In this document: piece by piece, positions 5,731 to 5,754 of the stretch
Layout of the letters: every line of letters starts with the position of its first letter
Numbering within the stretch: the first letter of the stretch is position 1
Assembly (NCBI GenBank): GCA_902373595.1
Contig: CABKMX010000074.1
Location: 1 to 5,754, forward strand
Origin: an uncultured Christensenellaceae bacterium
Lineage (GTDB): Bacteria > Bacillota > Clostridia > Christensenellales > UBA3700
Direction of reading: 5' to 3'
Length of the DNA stretch: 5,754 nucleotides
The notes under the pieces: model-generated
Seen by the model: the letters and a program-made list of their open reading frames with translations, nothing else
Told to the model about the DNA's origin: nothing
The model's database searches: none
Translations under genes and position numbers: made by a program

Positions 5731-5754
5731 ATATCCGTAGCATAGTGTTATTGC

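Overview
The window looks like a chromosomal stretch of a GC-rich, low-profile member of the Bacillota, most likely an uncultured Clostridia-type bacterium. Three things suggest this: strong Shine-Dalgarno sequences of the GGAGG type before most genes, consensus sigma-A promoters with 17-bp spacers, and a membrane-anchored MurF-like ligase followed by a D-Ala-D-Ala ligase. All clear stop codons read with the standard bacterial code. The species cannot be named from the sequence alone.

Layout. Bases 1-494 hold no credible protein gene. They carry an array of 130-bp direct repeats: one diverged unit, two units about 89% identical, and possibly a truncated fourth. Each full unit is built around a strong hairpin that can act as a terminator in both directions. 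A small minus-strand gene (495-710) encodes a 71-residue membrane protein with one transmembrane helix; it has a near-perfect promoter at 768-796 and probably terminates in the repeat array. Diverging from it on the plus strand is a cell-wall gene cluster: an alpha/beta hydrolase (893-1597, apparently starting at a non-canonical AUC codon), a polytopic membrane protein with a MurF-type ligase domain (1594-3135, overlapping the hydrolase by ATGA), and D-alanine-D-alanine ligase (from 3186). An NADP-type isocitrate dehydrogenase of the eukaryote-like family follows (4382-5584) with its own promoter (4275-4303) and a textbook terminator (5591-5620). A further consensus promoter at 5702-5730 points to a gene beyond the right edge.

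How the genes work together. Ddl makes D-Ala-D-Ala, and a MurF-type ligase attaches that dipeptide to UDP-MurNAc-tripeptide, so the two adjacent genes form consecutive steps of peptidoglycan precursor synthesis. The hydrolase is translationally coupled to the ligase but its substrate cannot be read from the sequence. Isocitrate dehydrogenase is a separate unit supplying 2-oxoglutarate and NADPH, probably for glutamate synthesis.

The points most worth a second look are the repeat array with compensated stem changes, the AUC start, the membrane domain in place of the usual MurF N-terminal domain, and the ddl reading frame, which runs past its expected end through the icd promoter and into icd. 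I found no clear evidence of a wholly new defence or mobile system.
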